The notes: generated from the sequence alone by a model not told the origin. DNA of 64,000 nt from Takakia lepidozioides (GCA_030704615.1 CM060731.1:59128756-59192755); one strand, 5' to 3'. Counted from the first letter of the stretch, positions 22,633 to 35,299 are shown. Translations and numbers: made by a program.

Positions 22633-24051
22633 TGGTGAAGCGGAAGGTCTTCAAAGTGACAATCCCTCTCACTGAGTACGAGAAGTTCCGAGAGCACCGG
22701 ATTGCTGCCATAAAGGAGGTGGAGGCAACGTTCAAGCAGTCGATAGATGGGTGAGTTTAGTTCCTGACTTTGGTTACCCACCCACTAAACTTGCGATTCG
22801 CCTTATCCTCTAACCTTCCTACAGCGATCATAAGCTTCATAGCACAAATGGGGGCGAGTAGCTGCGACTTGTACAAACAGAGAGGCAAACAACATGCAGT
22901 GAGTGACGATTAGGTTTGAGGAGGGTGTGTCATTAGGCGGGAGATGTCCGCCGTCATTCGTGGGCAGCCATTACGTCCTGGTAGGGTGCGGCTGTGGTTC
23001 AGCGTAGGCTTAAGAGTATTAGGGTATGTATGCTTGCATTTGTTTGTGATTGTTTGAGAGGGAGGTCATGGAGGTGTTTGAGCAGGCTTGCGGGAGCAAA
23101 TCGCCCTCGCAAGCCACGCGCTCCGAAGGAAAAAGCTAGGGATCAAGGTTCTGCAAGGCAAAGTGTCAGACTGAAGACGATGAAGACTACGATTCTGCAT
23201 GAGGGTTCTTCTGAGGACGATGAGGACGATCCACTCCTCCCATGCCAGTGCGAGGCGAATGCGTCGTCGGTGGATGCCACGGCAAGCCGAGGAGAACATG
23301 CCCATGCTCATGTCGCAGGACAAAAACGCCCATCATCTACACTACAAACACCTTCTCCGTCTGTGAGTTATAGTTCTTCACAATGACCATGATTCAAATT
23401 ATGTATGTTTTTGGTAAAATCACGAAGAGATAGGGTATGGTAAGATCATGAAGAGATAGGGTATGTCTGTCAAGACAGGGAAGTTGGACAATGCAGGGGT
23501 CAGCCAAGGCACAATCACAAATGATTTCCACTAGACAAGTTGAAGTGCCAAATGCATGATGTCAGGCCAATGTAGACTTCAGGTGTGTTCAAATTCTTTG
23601 CCCCATGAAACCAACGTCCTAGTACTAAGCTACAATGGCTACTTATAGAGATACTTGGGTTACTCATGCACCCAGAATATCAGTAAAACTTGGAGGGATA
23701 CTTCTCATGGACCCATCAGGTTTGTCCCTTTGAATTCTTGCATGGATTTCAGGAACACCCCATACCTAAGAGGGTTCAAAAATGTACTGGGAGGACATCA
23801 TTGGGGCCAATCAAATTTGGGAGATATACTGCCCAAGATCATACTGAGTTTTGGGTAATCTTGTCTTTACAAATGATATGTGCTTCCAGTTTGTTATCTT
23901 GAATTCAAGGATTTGCTGCTTGTTGCCTATATGTATGTGTAATCACCCACATTGTACTGGGGGAATTTCTTTTCAGGGCAAGCACAAGCGCACTGGATCC
24001 ACGATCCCTGCTGCTAGCAATGGAGATGGCGCCCACAAGAACGCAGGAGGT
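22633..24051 (+). pseudogene. Unrecognised spliced gene, truncated by an LTR
   Basis: Exon 1 begins MVKRKVFKVTIPLTEYEKF at 22,633 and ends at GATGG with a GTGAGT donor near 22,751. A possible second exon follows an ACAG acceptor near 22,824. A third exon (about 23,083-23,361) has acceptor GAGCAG and donor GTGAGT. It is basic and then acidic (RPRKPRAPKEKAR, SSEDDEDD), suggesting a nuclear, low-complexity protein. A last exon from about 23,978 (GKHKRTGSTIPAAS) runs to AGGAGG and directly meets a truncated LTR at 24,052. The function is unknown. Exons 2 and 4 are less certain than 1 and 3. Confidence 0.45.
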
Positions 24052-24650
24052 TGTTAGGAGGCAGTCTGGGACTTAGGCATTTTTATGGGTTCTGTGGAGT
24101 CTGGGACTTAGACACTTCTATGGGTTCTGAGGGGTACCCTTAATTTTTTAAGACAGCCCGTCACAGCCATACACAGCCCGTCACAGCCAGTCACAGCCCG
24201 ACACAGTCACAGCCCGTCACAGCCCGTCACAGCCATACACAGCCAGTCACAGCCAGTCACAGCCCGACACAACCCGAAACAGCCGTCACAGTCTGACACA
24301 GCTGTCACAGTCGTAGGGAACGGTTATCATGACAGGGAACGACTGTGGGGAACAACATCTGCCGGGGAACATGTAATTCACGGAGGACGGTTAGTGAAGG
24401 AAAACGGTTAGAACAGGGGGGAAGGGATAAAGCGGGTAGCGGAGACGAGAGGGGGGCACTTCTTGGGGGAGACTTCGGACATCATGGGGAAAGGAGGAGA
24501 TAGCGTATCTCTGAGCAGAAAGATGGGAGAGCACGGAGTAGGAGGAGGATCTGTTGATGCTTAATGATAGCAAGCAGTCTATGAATTATAATGTAGAGCA
24601 GATTAGAGACTCCAGGACTTTAGCCTGATACTTGATAGATATTAATCTGA
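24052..24650 (+). repeat. Truncated LTR of the same Ty3/gypsy family
   Basis: It starts TGTTAGGAGGCAG and follows the 8,488 LTR through the TTAATTTTT and CACAGCC satellite blocks (24,150-24,300) to CTGATACACACTT, about 600 of 1,035 bp. It then stops abruptly. The family is shared but the copy is clearly more diverged than the two LTRs of the complete element. Confidence 0.85.
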
Positions 24651-24673
24651 TACACACTTCATACTACACTTCT

Positions 24674-27600
24674 CTGGATTCAAGCCCAGACCTCTCATCC
24701 TGCATCTGGCCAGACATAACTCCAATTTATGCAAGTGCTCATTCTTAGAGCTGTACACACTGAATCAATCCAAGAACAAAGAACTCTGCATGAAATCTTC
24801 CACCATACTCATGAAAAGATTCACTTATTACTCTCGAAAGGTCCGCAGTTGCATTAAAAAGTCCAAAGGGCATGACTTTGTATGCCATAAGCACCCCAGT
24901 CTGTGATGAAAGTGTATTTCCTTGATCTTCTTCTGCCACTTGCACTTGATTATAACCACTGAAGCCATCCATGAATCAGTACATCCCACAGTGTCCAATA
25001 CTGCTTCTGTGAATGGCAAAGGGAAAGGATCTTTCTTCGTACAAGCATTCAGCTTCTTGTAGTTCACACATACTCTTAAGTTTACCATTCTTCTTGGAAC
25101 TATAACAAGGGGTGACAACAAGTTGTATACTCTATTGGGTATATAAACTTAGCCTCAGCCAACTTCTTGATCTCTTCTCCAACCTTCTGTGCGTAGTTGG
25201 GATTCATTATCCTGTATCTCGCCTGTTTAAACTGGTATTGATCCTAGTTTCTAGTTCAATCTTATGTTGACAGATCTCAGGTGTATCCCCTTCAGATCCT
25301 CATAGCTCCAAGCAAATACATCTTTGTATTTAATGAACAGACTCTTTGCTTCCTCAAAGAATTCTGGCTCTAGATCCGCCCCTACCTTCACCATCCTTGG
25401 TTCCTTCTCTGTTCCCACATTTACTTCCCTCACCTGCTCATCAGCTGTTATTGTCCAACCAGTCACCACTTCATCCTGTAAGCTCACAGTGGCTGGTTCC
25501 TCTAGGATTTCCATTTATAGAATGTGATGGGTAACTGCTGGTTTCCTCTTCAGTTGGTGTTGCTGTCACTACACCACAGCAGATACCTCTTAAACAACTT
25601 AGGCTTTCCAGCCGCATCTCTGCAACCTGCTCCCACTCTGGGTGTGCAGCAAACAAGGTAGCTTCCTGTTCCTCATCCAGTCCTTCTTTCCAATCATACT
25701 CTCTGACCCTCTTGGTCTTCTTGTAGCAGATAGGCTTTCAGATTTCTAGTGGTGATTTGTATCTTGTTCAACCCATCCTGCACAGTTTGTAAGTGTGAAT
25801 TCCAATCATGAGACACCTTGGCTTGTTTCAGCCATGGTCTTCCCAACAATAAGGAATAAGCTTCCAGGACTTCATTCATCTTCAACACAGTTACTGTGAT
25901 CTTAAGATCATCTTTTGAATCTGGATTTTAACTCCACTCCTCTGATTAATCCCAATGGCTGTACACTCCTTTGGTCTGCCATGGTTACTGTAAATGGGGC
26001 TGGTTTCATGTTGTTTAGACCTAGCTTCTGTCTCAATTGGTCTGTCATGATATTCACACCAGAGCCTCCATCTATTAGTACATCTGCCAGCTCTGTGCTT
26101 CCAATTCTCAACTGTCTTGCCTTCCTTCCCCTGCCTTCGTGCAGGCTTCCCCCTGCTTTCCTTACGTGTCCAATCAGCTGACGCTCTTAGTTCTCCTTCA
26201 GAGTCTGAGGAGTCTACATGCGGAATATCAGTACTCTTCTCATTGTCCCGTATGGTATCCGCCACTTCCTTGGTTCAGTTCCTTCTCATCTCTCAAGCCG
26301 TCATTCCTCGTTCCGGCGCACATCCCTGCCATCTTCATTTATCCTCACTTCATCTGTCCCTGAGGTACAATTTTGGCTCTGCTTCTTGTTACGACATTGT
26401 CTCACTTCCAGTACAATACATGGCCTAACCATGTGGGCTGCCACTACTGGCCCCTCCATTCCCAGGAGCTCTCATCTCATTCTGGTGTCTGATCCAGAAT
26501 GGACAAGCCGCCTTACGATGTCCTGTCTGATTACAATAGTAAACACAGTTCTTCTCCTTGGGTCCTCGCCCTTGGTCTGCTCTGGATTATTTCTGTAATC
26601 CTGATTCCCTGGCTGTAATTCCCTCTTGGAATTACCTCTCCTTTCCATGCCATTGTTATAACCACCTGTCCTAGCCATAATGGTCTTGATTCATTTTTCT
26701 TCTTGGCTGGGGTTGCACTTGAATGCACCCTTATTGCCTAGGCTCTCTCACTGCTGTTCTTCTGTTGTAGTAACAATTCTCTGTAAGAATGGTTATCCAT
26801 TTTAACAGATAGTGCAGTTTTTCTCCTTCATGTGGATTCAGTAGTGGTGTGGCCTTCATTCTGGCATTTTGCACACCAACACCCTTCCTCCATGTGTTGC
26901 AGCCTCTGTGGCATATTTTTTCAAGATTCTTCTAATCTCTTCTTATAATTTCCCTCTTCATCTTTTCCTTCTTTTTACTCTTCTTCTTATGCTCCATCTC
27001 TTCTTCTTCTTCTGACTCATCCTCAGAGTCCTCTTCATCTCTTTTCTCCTTCCTGAGCATTCCCAACTGCTCAATTCTGTTTGCTGTTTCAAATGCCTCC
27101 TCCACTGTATTGTGGGGTAACATGTCTACTTTCTTTTGCAACTTTTGCCTTAGTCCATTCACAACCAAGCCTTTTGCAATCCTGGTGTTGGTAATAGCAG
27201 CCAACTTTTTCATCATCAACTCCATTTTCTCCATATACTCTTCAACAGTTTCATGCTTCTTCTGGGCTTCAGCTGCTGTAAACTACCATACACTTCATAC
27301 TCAGTTTTACTGGTCCTGAACTTATTTCGGAACGCTGTACTCAAGCCATTCCAGGTTAGGAAATGATTATCAGGGAATCTTGCATACCATTCACTGGCTT
27401 TCTTTATAAGTGAACACGGAAACAGTCTCATCTTGGCTCATCGCCATTGCTCTCATTGTTCACTATACACATGTGCTCAAATTGGCTATGTGTACATCAG
27501 GATCCCCTTTCCCTGAATATATCGGAAAAGGGGTTTAGCCCGTGTTGGTTGTAATGCCATCTGCGACCTACACTCTGCCCCCGGACAGTTGTTTGGCCTT

Positions 27601-28990
27601 TTTGGCTGATGCTGGTCCTTGTGGACCTGTAGTATTTGTGGTGGTTCTTCCACCAATTACTGGCCCCTGAACCCTTCCTGTTCCTGGCCTTTCTATATTC
27701 ACAGTATTCCCAGCCTCAGTTGCACTACTTTCCACACTCCCTGTCCCCCCAGAGCCAGATCCAGGTCTTCCCGTCTGATCCCTCTGAGCCGACACCTTTG
27801 TTGGCCTGTGATCCAAGTGCTCCACTTGATCCAGGTCCAACGGGTTGGGATGTCCTGGTTGTAGTCTCAACCTCAGGCTGCTGGGTCTACTTCTTCATAT
27901 TCTTCCTCTTCCAATTTCTTCTCTCTGTTTTCATCCTCCAAGTTCTGCCCTTGGTTTTCTTCTTCTTCACTCATGTAACTATTTGTAATAATGTTGGAGA
28001 GTTTGAACTCTCCGTTGGTGTCTGCATCCTCCTCTTCTGCTCCCGAAACTGGAGTTTCCTGCTCTTGGTGTTCATGCCAACTCTTATCAAAGATTTCTGC
28101 CAAATCTTTTATCCAGGGATTTACCTCAGATCTTCCACCTCGTGGTTGATCTTCTTCCTTTGCCAAGTCCCTTAATCTTTCTTGCAAAGAAACAGAAGGT
28201 GTGGTATCCAACTCTAGCTCCTCTGGTATAGGTGATGTACTCCCTGATCTCAATGGGTGTGAGGTCCAGATAATTCCCCAATGTCTATTCCTCTCTCCCA
28301 CAGGTATGGATATGAGCTTTCAGATAACTTTCTCTTTTTGCTGAATATCTTTGGAGTCTAGCTTCTCTTTCATCACTCATGTCCCATATCTTTCATTTCT
28401 TTTGAGTGTGGCAACAACCAAAATTCTCTCCTAGTAGTATCTCTCATATATGCCTGGGTTTCTTTCCAGTTTCAATGTACCTCTGGCTATACTGGAAGTC
28501 TCCGTTACCAATATCCCATATGGTAAACAAGTCTGAAAAGCTGTTCTTGGTGTAAGTTTGATCCACAAGATATCCTTGGAATCCAATTCTTACAATACAA
28601 GCTCCTCATGCATATGAGTGTAAACATTCACTTTCCTTTTCCTCCCAGCTTTCAACTCTACCCGCTTAATAGATAGTAAGGCTATCACATAACCAAGTGT
28701 TGGTAACCACCGTGCTCTTCCTCTACAGCTACTTGATAAATCTTTATCACTCCTTTCTCCACCCCATTCCGGATCAGCATCATGCACTCGCTTAAGAATA
28801 TTTTCTTTACAACCGTTTGGCAATTCCAAGAACCTTTGAAAGAATTGTTTGGACAATCTTTCTTCCTTCGTTCCACAGGGAATTTGATTCACTTCAAATT
28901 CTTTAATCCTCCAACCACCATGATCCCACCAGATGCCTGTCACATCTGGTTGTTCATGACTCAGTTCCCCAGTATGGTCCCCTCCTGATT
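24674..28990 (-). pseudogene. Inverted internal fragment of the Ty3/gypsy family (gag to mid-RT)
   Basis: On the minus strand this matches the complete element from near its primer site (right end, GACCATACTGGGGA at about 28,985) to the middle of reverse transcriptase (left end, equal to about 13,505). It retains gag (WWDHGGW at 28,920; EWYARF at 27,390), knuckle coding near 26,800, a protease stretch at 25,908-26,111, and RT to LELCLARCRMRGLGLNPE. Numerous frameshifts and stops mark it as dead. It lies head-on to the plus-strand LTR at 24,052, so the pair is a rearranged chimera rather than one element. Confidence 0.88.
25908..26111 (-). pseudogene. Retropepsin-like protease segment in the inverted fragment
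   Basis: The frame encodes DVLIDGGSGVNIM, the aspartic protease active-site pattern (D-G/T-G-S-x) used by plant Ty3/gypsy elements. YSLLLGRPWLKQ lies downstream in the next frame (25,694-25,888). This segment is deleted from the complete element at 8,488-21,220, so it shows what that element lost. Confidence 0.75.
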
Positions 28991-29208
28991 TGCATCCATG
29001 TCCTCCATTTGCTGTTTGGCTCCCTCAAGGTGTATGGGATCATCTCTCAATTCAATCAGATGGGCTTGATCCTACAACACGTGAGGAATTACTGGATCTT
29101 TCAAGGCCTCCATCATTTACTGCCCTGTCATTCAAGAGTATGACAGCGTATGGTAACCATTACAGGTTACATCCCCGTGATGAACACAACAAGTATGGTG
29201 TCTTTTGA
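28991..29208 (+). pseudogene. CACTA-type downstream fragment (DUF4216-like)
   Basis: A 70-codon frame reads DPTTREELLDLSRPPSF and then MTAYGNHYRLHPRDEHNKYGVF. The layout resembles the region of CACTA proteins where a run of ARGP-type residues precedes a GYxFHT...NSGV block. Similarity is by eye and short. It ends just before an element terminus at 29,231. Confidence 0.4.
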
Positions 29209-29230
29209 TTGTGGAGTCTCATCTGTTTGA

Positions 29231-29425
29231 GGTTTACTATTTCATGAGCCCATGAGCCCATGAGCCTATGAGCCTATGAGCCTATGAGCTCATGAGCGGG
29301 CATCCGCGGAATTGGAATTTTTGTGCCTGTATTGACGGTGTTATGTCCTCTTATCTCGGTAATAGGGTCTGTTTCTCCTGGTCCAGGATGCGGAATGAGG
29401 TATTTCGGCGCCGTTATTCCACGTC
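29231..29425 (+). mobile_element. Short terminus fragment of the ParB-methyltransferase element family
   Basis: It begins GGTTTACTATTTCATGAGC, followed by CATGAGC repeats and GGGCATCCGCGG. It matches 62,080-62,260 (element E) almost base for base up to TATTTCGGCGCCG, then diverges at about 29,425. It is therefore a truncated methyltransferase-side end. Confidence 0.85.
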
Positions 29426-29439
29426 ACCACTGTAAAACA

Positions 29440-29520
29440 TTGTGCAGGACAGGAAAGAGACACAAATTTGTAGCCCTCACAAGCCATTGTGTTGACAAGG
29501 TAATACATTCAGGGTCAGAC
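29440..29520 (+). pseudogene. Possible short remnant of a methyltransferase-gene exon
   Basis: The phrase LTSHCVDKVIHS resembles TSCVDGAEKVIHS at the exon end near 47,880. It is too short to be sure. Confidence 0.25.
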
Positions 29521-29572
29521 GACAGTTGAACTTGCAAACCCGATTCAACTCAACATCAAGCCCACATTGATA

Positions 29573-29950
29573 CACTACAACAAATTGCGGCTTTTACGTC
29601 TCTGTGTTATGACTGCAAATGCAGTCATGGAAGCCATTACGACTTCCTGACTCTGCAGACGTAAAGACCTAGTCAGTTGTGACATGGCAGATTTGACTCT
29701 CCAGGCTGGCTGTCACGTGGCGCCAGAGCAGCTGTGGGGGTTTCATACACGCTGGCATTACTGAATGACTGAACGGGTCCATGTCAGCCGCTGTGTAATA
29801 GAGACACGTGCTCTCTACAGAACACGCCACGTGTCAGACTGCGACGCCATCCGACTGCAGAGGAGGGAATCAGACGTCAGCATGTGTCGCATCGTGATTT
29901 TGACACGTGGTTCCTCATGTCAATTGACACGCGTCACTGTTGGGGTTGTA
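29573..29950. mobile_element. CACTA-type terminus with subterminal repeats
   Basis: It starts CACTACAACAAATTGCGGC, shared in pattern with 58,379 (CACTACAATAGATTGCGGC). It is followed by ATGACTGCA and GCAGTCAT motifs in both orientations. No transposase frame is present here. The opposite terminus was not found, so the element may be partial. Confidence 0.6.
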
Positions 29951-29954
29951 GATT

Positions 29955-30045
29955 TACTTTATTGTTATTATAATTACTAAAATAATTATTATAATTATTA
30001 TAATTATTATAATTATTTGTTATTATAATTATTATTACTGACCAA
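29955..30045. repeat. AT-rich ATTATTATA microsatellite
   Basis: This is a run of TTATTATAATTA-type units of about 90 bp with no other content. Confidence 0.9.
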
Positions 30046-30539
30046 CATGGGACAGTGGCACATTATCAAATAACGAATTTTTGAAATCATATTCTTAGAT
30101 AAAATATTTATTCGCTCAGATACCAAAACACACCCTTACGGGGAAGGAGAGTTTGCCTTAGTGCCTGTGCTGAATTGCATCTGTCTACTGTTACCTTTTT
30201 ATGGATACTTTTTTTATTGTCACTTTGGCAGTATCATATCAAAGTTACTCCAAACTATCTACCATCTACCCATGACCATCTACCCATGCAGGTTTCTGGG
30301 GGTTGCTATTCCATGAGCTCATGAGCTCATGAGCGGGCATGGCTCACCCATGAGCCGCAAAGTAACACACTTCGAATTTCGGCAGATTTTTTTCGGGCCC
30401 AAAACTATAAAATAATCAAAAATCGAAGATTTCCGCGCTCATGCTGGAAGCACTCCGCTCATGAGTACCAGTGTACGCTCATGACTTGGAGCCCAGGCTC
30501 ATGGACCGCTAGGCCAGGTCATAGAAAAACTGAATTATG

Positions 30540-31025
30540 GGCAATAACGGCACCGAAATTATCCCAGAGGCAGAGACGCAAGCGGAATTAGGATCCGGGT
30601 TTGCAGACTCCGAAAACGCAATGGCGACCTATAACCGTGGATAGTACTGTTGCAGAAGTGCATGATGGTTGGGTATAACGGCGCCGTAATTGGGCACAGG
30701 AAAAGAAATAGCCGGCTGAAGGCTCGGGAGTGAAGCCAACAACGGTGAAAGTAATTGGGCTCCACCACCCAAATACCCGGCTGCATCCTCCGGAGTGCAG
30801 GCGATAACGACGCCGAAATGGGCCCTAAGAAAACCAAATACTCGGCTGAAGCCACCGGAGTGCAGCCGATAACGGCGCCGAATTGGGTCCGGAAACCAAA
30901 TACCCGGCTGAAGGCTAGGGATTGCAACCAATAACGGCGCCAAATTGACCCGCGGAAAAAAATTCTCGGCTGAAGCTTCCGCACTCCATCCAATAACGGC
31001 GCCGAAATTGGGCTCCGGAGAGCAA
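30540..31025. repeat. GGCGCC array, transposase side of element B
   Basis: About seven units of roughly 60-70 bp each hold TAACGGCGCCGAA next to CCAAATACCCGGCTGAAG. The ORFs on the minus strand here are repeat translations. Confidence 0.85.
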
Positions 31026-31039
31026 TACCCGCCTTACGG

Positions 31040-32000
31040 TAAGGGAGGCCTTGCTCTCATTTTGCTCTTCACTCTTCTCTGTTGTGCCCATCTCCTCCCT
31101 GCTTTGAGTTCGTGCTATGTTCTTGAGGCCATGTCGTGCCCGAATCACATCTATCGACGCCAGACGGGAGTCATTTTCCCGAAAGCAGACGACATCATTG
31201 TTTCCTGGATGTTTACAGGGAAGATCCTCGACTTGTCCAGCTGAGAGCAATGGTGGAGTTGCTTCTAGGATTGCACGATTCTCTGGGACCCCGGCTGGGG
31301 AGCAGGTGGTTCCTACGCATCATGGACTTGGACTTCCGCATGAGTGGGAGCCGAACAGATCACGCACAACGTTGCTGTATCGCTGGAATTGTTGCGAGTG
31401 GACGTAATGATGAGTGCATAGGTGAAAACTTTACGCGTGGACGGACTGGCTCGAAAGTGGGGACATTCTCTTCAGTTATGAGGATGAGGAGGGAGGGGAA
31501 CACAGGGCCCACTGTGAAAATGTCCTTCTACAAGGGGGCGCTATCGATAAACACGACATCCTCGTTAGTTTCAACCGGGCGACAGAAACCACTGACATTT
31601 TGTTCAAATATAGGCACCCGGTCACTCAGGAGGTCCTTGAGAGGCCAGTTAGAGTTCCCTTCTTCTTGGGCGAGGGGACCATAGGTCTTGCATGCTAGAG
31701 TAGACATGTTTCGACTCGCCGACACTCCTGGCACATACATTTTCATTCATAAATCAAGCAGCTTCCCTGTGCCATATGGGGAATATACATGCTTGGATAA
31801 TCTTCTGTTAAGGTTTTTTGCAATTCACTGCCAGTATGCGTGGGACGTGTCCTTTGTCGTATGGATTGCTGTTTGCACAAGGTGCAGTATGCAAATGCTG
31901 GAATGTGCAGTAGGACCCTTCCCACTGGGACACAAAACTAGCAAATCTTGTAAAGGCATCACATTTGCAGAACGAGTAACAATGTATTTGTAGCAAATTG
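31040..32000. other. Unassigned interior of element B
   Basis: Open stretches exist on both strands. On plus, 31,134-31,250 reads PNHIYRRQTGVIFPKADD and, after a frame change, 31,240-31,680 continues with LLGLHDSLGPRLGS. On minus, 31,746-31,528 reads NWPLKDLLSDRVPIFEQ, which resembles the plus-strand product at 715-780 (DWPLNKLMTDRVSV). I cannot assign a gene. Confidence 0.3.
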
Positions 32001-32469
32001 GAGTCTTCTCATAAAGGTATCGAAAACGCCATGATGGGCTGCGAAATCACTACAAATTGAATGAAGAGCAGTAACAAGGAAGCACGCTATGCCTTACACA
32101 GACCATAAACGGCGCTGAAATAGGCCTCAATGCCCGTTAATCTCCACACAATGTATGCTTTACTCGGATCCATTTGTAGACAACCAAAATAAAAAAAGCT
32201 GCGCATGCCATTCATGGCCAAAAACCACATTCTCATGTATTGCGGCACCGAATTACACATGTAGCCATGGCGATGCGCCCACACGTGTATAATTCCTCAC
32301 AAAAAATAGGGTGCAAGAAGATGATGTAATATAATTGCCCACTTTCTCCTTCCCGAATGTGGAATGTCAAGCAGTCCGACCAATATCCTGCCGTAGGGCC
32401 TTGTGCAGCTCGTTGAAACTCAGTGTTTGGAGCATGATGAAGACGTCCACTGCAGGATGGTGCAACTCA

Positions 32470-32770
32470 TGCGCTTAAAAAATGTAATAAAGGTGTTTGC
32501 AGGGGACGTATGCTACATTCTTTGATTCCATAACAAGGAAGTCCTCACAGTTGCAAGCTGGTATGTGAACCGTGATTGTATACACGACACTGCGCGCAGC
32601 AGACCCGGCTGTTGACAACTGAAATATGTGCCCCATCCCGGGGTGAGGAACATCCCTGCAACCTTGCACTATCAGGGCATTGCAAAAGAGCGTTGGCCAT
32701 CCTGGTGTCGTTCGCCTTTGTTGGTGGCCGTCGTCTTTTCAGTTTCCCCACTGATGGGTGGGCCAAGCTG
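32470..32770 (-). pseudogene. SWIM zinc-finger end of the element B transposase (remnant)
   Basis: The minus strand gives LKRRRPPTKANDTRMANAL, then after frame changes VVYTITVHIPACNCEDF and YVPCKHLYYIF. The C-x-C...C-x-H ligands of a SWIM finger are intact in form. It is colinear with 39,370-39,660 in element C (KRRHPPNKLNETR, CNCTDF, YPCKHLYYIY). Upstream catalytic parts are missing or unrecognisable. Confidence 0.75.
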
Positions 32771-33389
32771 CGGGGTCACCCACCGGATAGCGGTATGCGT
32801 GGCGAAGAGCTTCTCGTGGGAGAGGATGACGACTGAATATGGATTTTCGTGGGAACGAGGAACGAAAAGCAGTCTACGACAAGCCAGGAGACCAGGGAAA
32901 ACACGAGGCGACCATCCGACCAGCACCGCGAAACAAGTCGATGGTTGCGGAAGCGAAGTTCCGCAGCGACCGCGAACCAAAAACCACACGGACAGTGAGG
33001 ACAGGAGGCGCGCGCAGGCTGTCACGTCCGACGTCCACGCCAGGCGAAAACCCAACCGTCAGGAACCCGGGCGTGAACGAAGTGGCGGGCGCGTCAAAGA
33101 TAAGCGAACAAATAATTTTGTACTGGTACAATGTCAATAAATTCATGGGCATTTACGCAATACGTTTCCGGAGTCTCTGTTGGATGGTACGCTCCGCAGC
33201 GAGTCCTGCAGTGAGAAGAGTGTGTCCTACCTAATAACACAAATGATTTTCTGGAGGATTCCGCATCCAAGGGGTGATCGGTTCACGTAAAATGAAGGTA
33301 TGTACCGTACGTTACAAAAACGGACGACAACAGCATTTCACATCGGATATTGGTGCCTGAATTGTAATGTACAACCACTTGGGCTACAA

Positions 33390-35290
33390 TAAATCGGCCC
33401 TTCCCATGAATTTCGGCACCGAAATCGGATGAACATCTCTGTCATGTAACAACTTTGGAAGCCAGGGGATGAATTCCGGCGACAGAAATAGTAATTTGTT
33501 CACGTCATGAAACTAACCAAGCACCCAACGGATGGATTTCGGTGCCGAAATTCGGATGAACATCTTCTTCATCAATGTGTTCCTGATTACAGTCGTGATT
33601 CACCACGTGTCCGGATATCGGTGCTGACATCCGAATGACAGTAATCCTGAATCGGCAAAATGGATGTATTTCGGCCCCGAAATTCATTCTTCATCTCCTT
33701 TTCCGACCCTAATTCTGCTGCCCTGCGGATGGATTTCAGTGCCAAATTCATCTGAATTTTTTTTTTTTTTTTTTTTTTTCTTTGCGACAGATGAACTTCG
33801 GCGCCGAATCTCATCCACGTACTCCCTTCTAATTTTCCTTTTTCTTCGCGAGCAATGAATTTCGGCGCCGAAATTCATCCGAAGTCCTCCCGAATTAATT
33901 TTTTTCTTCGCGAGCAATGAATTTCAGCGCCGACATTCATCCGAAGTCTCCCGATTAATTTTTTTCTTCGCGAGCAATGAATTTCGGCGCGAAATTCATC
34001 CGAAGTCCTCCCGAAATTTTTTTTTTCTTCGCGAGCAATGAATTTCGGCGCCAAATTCATCCGAAGTCCTCCCGAAATTTTTTTTTTCTTCGCGAGCAAT
34101 GAATTTCGGCGCCGAAATTCATCCGAAGTCCTCCGGATTTTATTTTTCTTCGCGAGCAATGAATTTCAGCGCCGAATTCATCGAAGTCCTCCCGAAATTT
34201 TTTTTTTTCTTCGCGAGCAATGAATTTCGGCGCCGAAATTCATCCGAAGTCCTCCCGAATTTTATTTTTTTCTTCGCGAGCAATGAATTTCGGCGCCGAA
34301 ATTCAACCGACTCCATCCCTCCAAATTCTTTTCAGGGTTTGAGCACCGGATTTCGGCGCCGAAATTCATCCAATGCCCTCCCTCCAATATTTATTTTTCT
34401 TTGAAATGGATGAATTTCGGCGCCGAAATTCATCCTTACTGTCCGCAATGAGTAACTCTAATATTACATTTTCTATGCGACGGATGAATTTTGGCGCCGA
34501 AATTTGTCCAAACCCGACACTTACTATTTGCTTCTAGATGATATAATTTTCGGTAAATCGTTGGAAATACCCCGTTCCGACGAGATAACAGGAATATTCT
34601 GCATTTAATGGAGAAATCGGCATATTAAACCCCTTCTGTCAAAATTAATTGCATTTTAGCCGTTTTTTTTCCTTTGAAACCGACAGTATCCATTAAGTGG
34701 TCTTTTTCGCACGGGACGTTGCCGCACATAAAGTATAATTTCGGCGCCGAAATTATAGTTAAATGTCCAGAAATGGCAAGTCCAACAGGCATGGACAACA
34801 TCCGTCAGGGGCAATGATGGCGGCAAAGCATAGCATGGTGCCGATTTAGTCTTCGCTCTGGATGAATTTCGGCGCCGAAATATGGATGATTTCACCTCGT
34901 CTACGCACGGACGGAGATATTCGTAATGAATTTCGGCGCCAAAATATGGATGAAATGTGCCCAAGTGCAGCCTTTTCCACTGTCCCGGAATTAATTCCGG
35001 CTCCGATATCCCACTGACAGGTTTGCTCATGACGAATGAGGACTTGGGAAGCGATGAATTGCGGCGCCGAAATTTGTAAATTTGTGTATGAAAGCACTTG
35101 AATAGGATGAATTTCGGCGCCGAAATTCATCCGTCCGTTGATGAAACGTACCGACCTGACTGTTGAATGTCATAGGCAGGGGATTTTCATGGCGGTTGGG
35201 TTTCATGATGTGCGGATATTTCATTCAATGTCGGCTGCTCCGGGAACAGCATCCGGTGAACGGAAGGTATTTCGGTGCCGCAATTCAGAT
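33390..35290. repeat. Central GGCGCC palindrome array of element B
   Basis: From 33,830 to 34,320 the unit is about 62 bp: a T run, CTTCGCGAGCAAT, then a perfect palindrome with half-site GAATTTCGGC followed by its complement GCCGAAATTC. Flanking copies are more widely spaced (33,410-33,800 and 34,410-35,290), for instance at 34,740, 34,865, 34,930 and 35,110. Long T tracts punctuate the units. Open frames in the array are artefacts. Confidence 0.95.
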
Positions 35291-35299
35291 CTTTTCTTT

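Noticed and set aside
29955-30045. Origin of replication or matrix-attachment site
   Set aside because: It is only a short AT microsatellite, with no further support.
30945-31244. Secreted protein with a signal-like Leu-rich start (LALILLFTLLCCAHLLPALS)
   Set aside because: The stretch is short, lacks a coding continuation, and overlaps other open frames in decayed element interior.
30559-35130. Repetitive Arg/Ile/Phe-rich ORFs in element B
   Set aside because: They translate the GGCGCC palindrome arrays; frames differ between units and show no codon bias.
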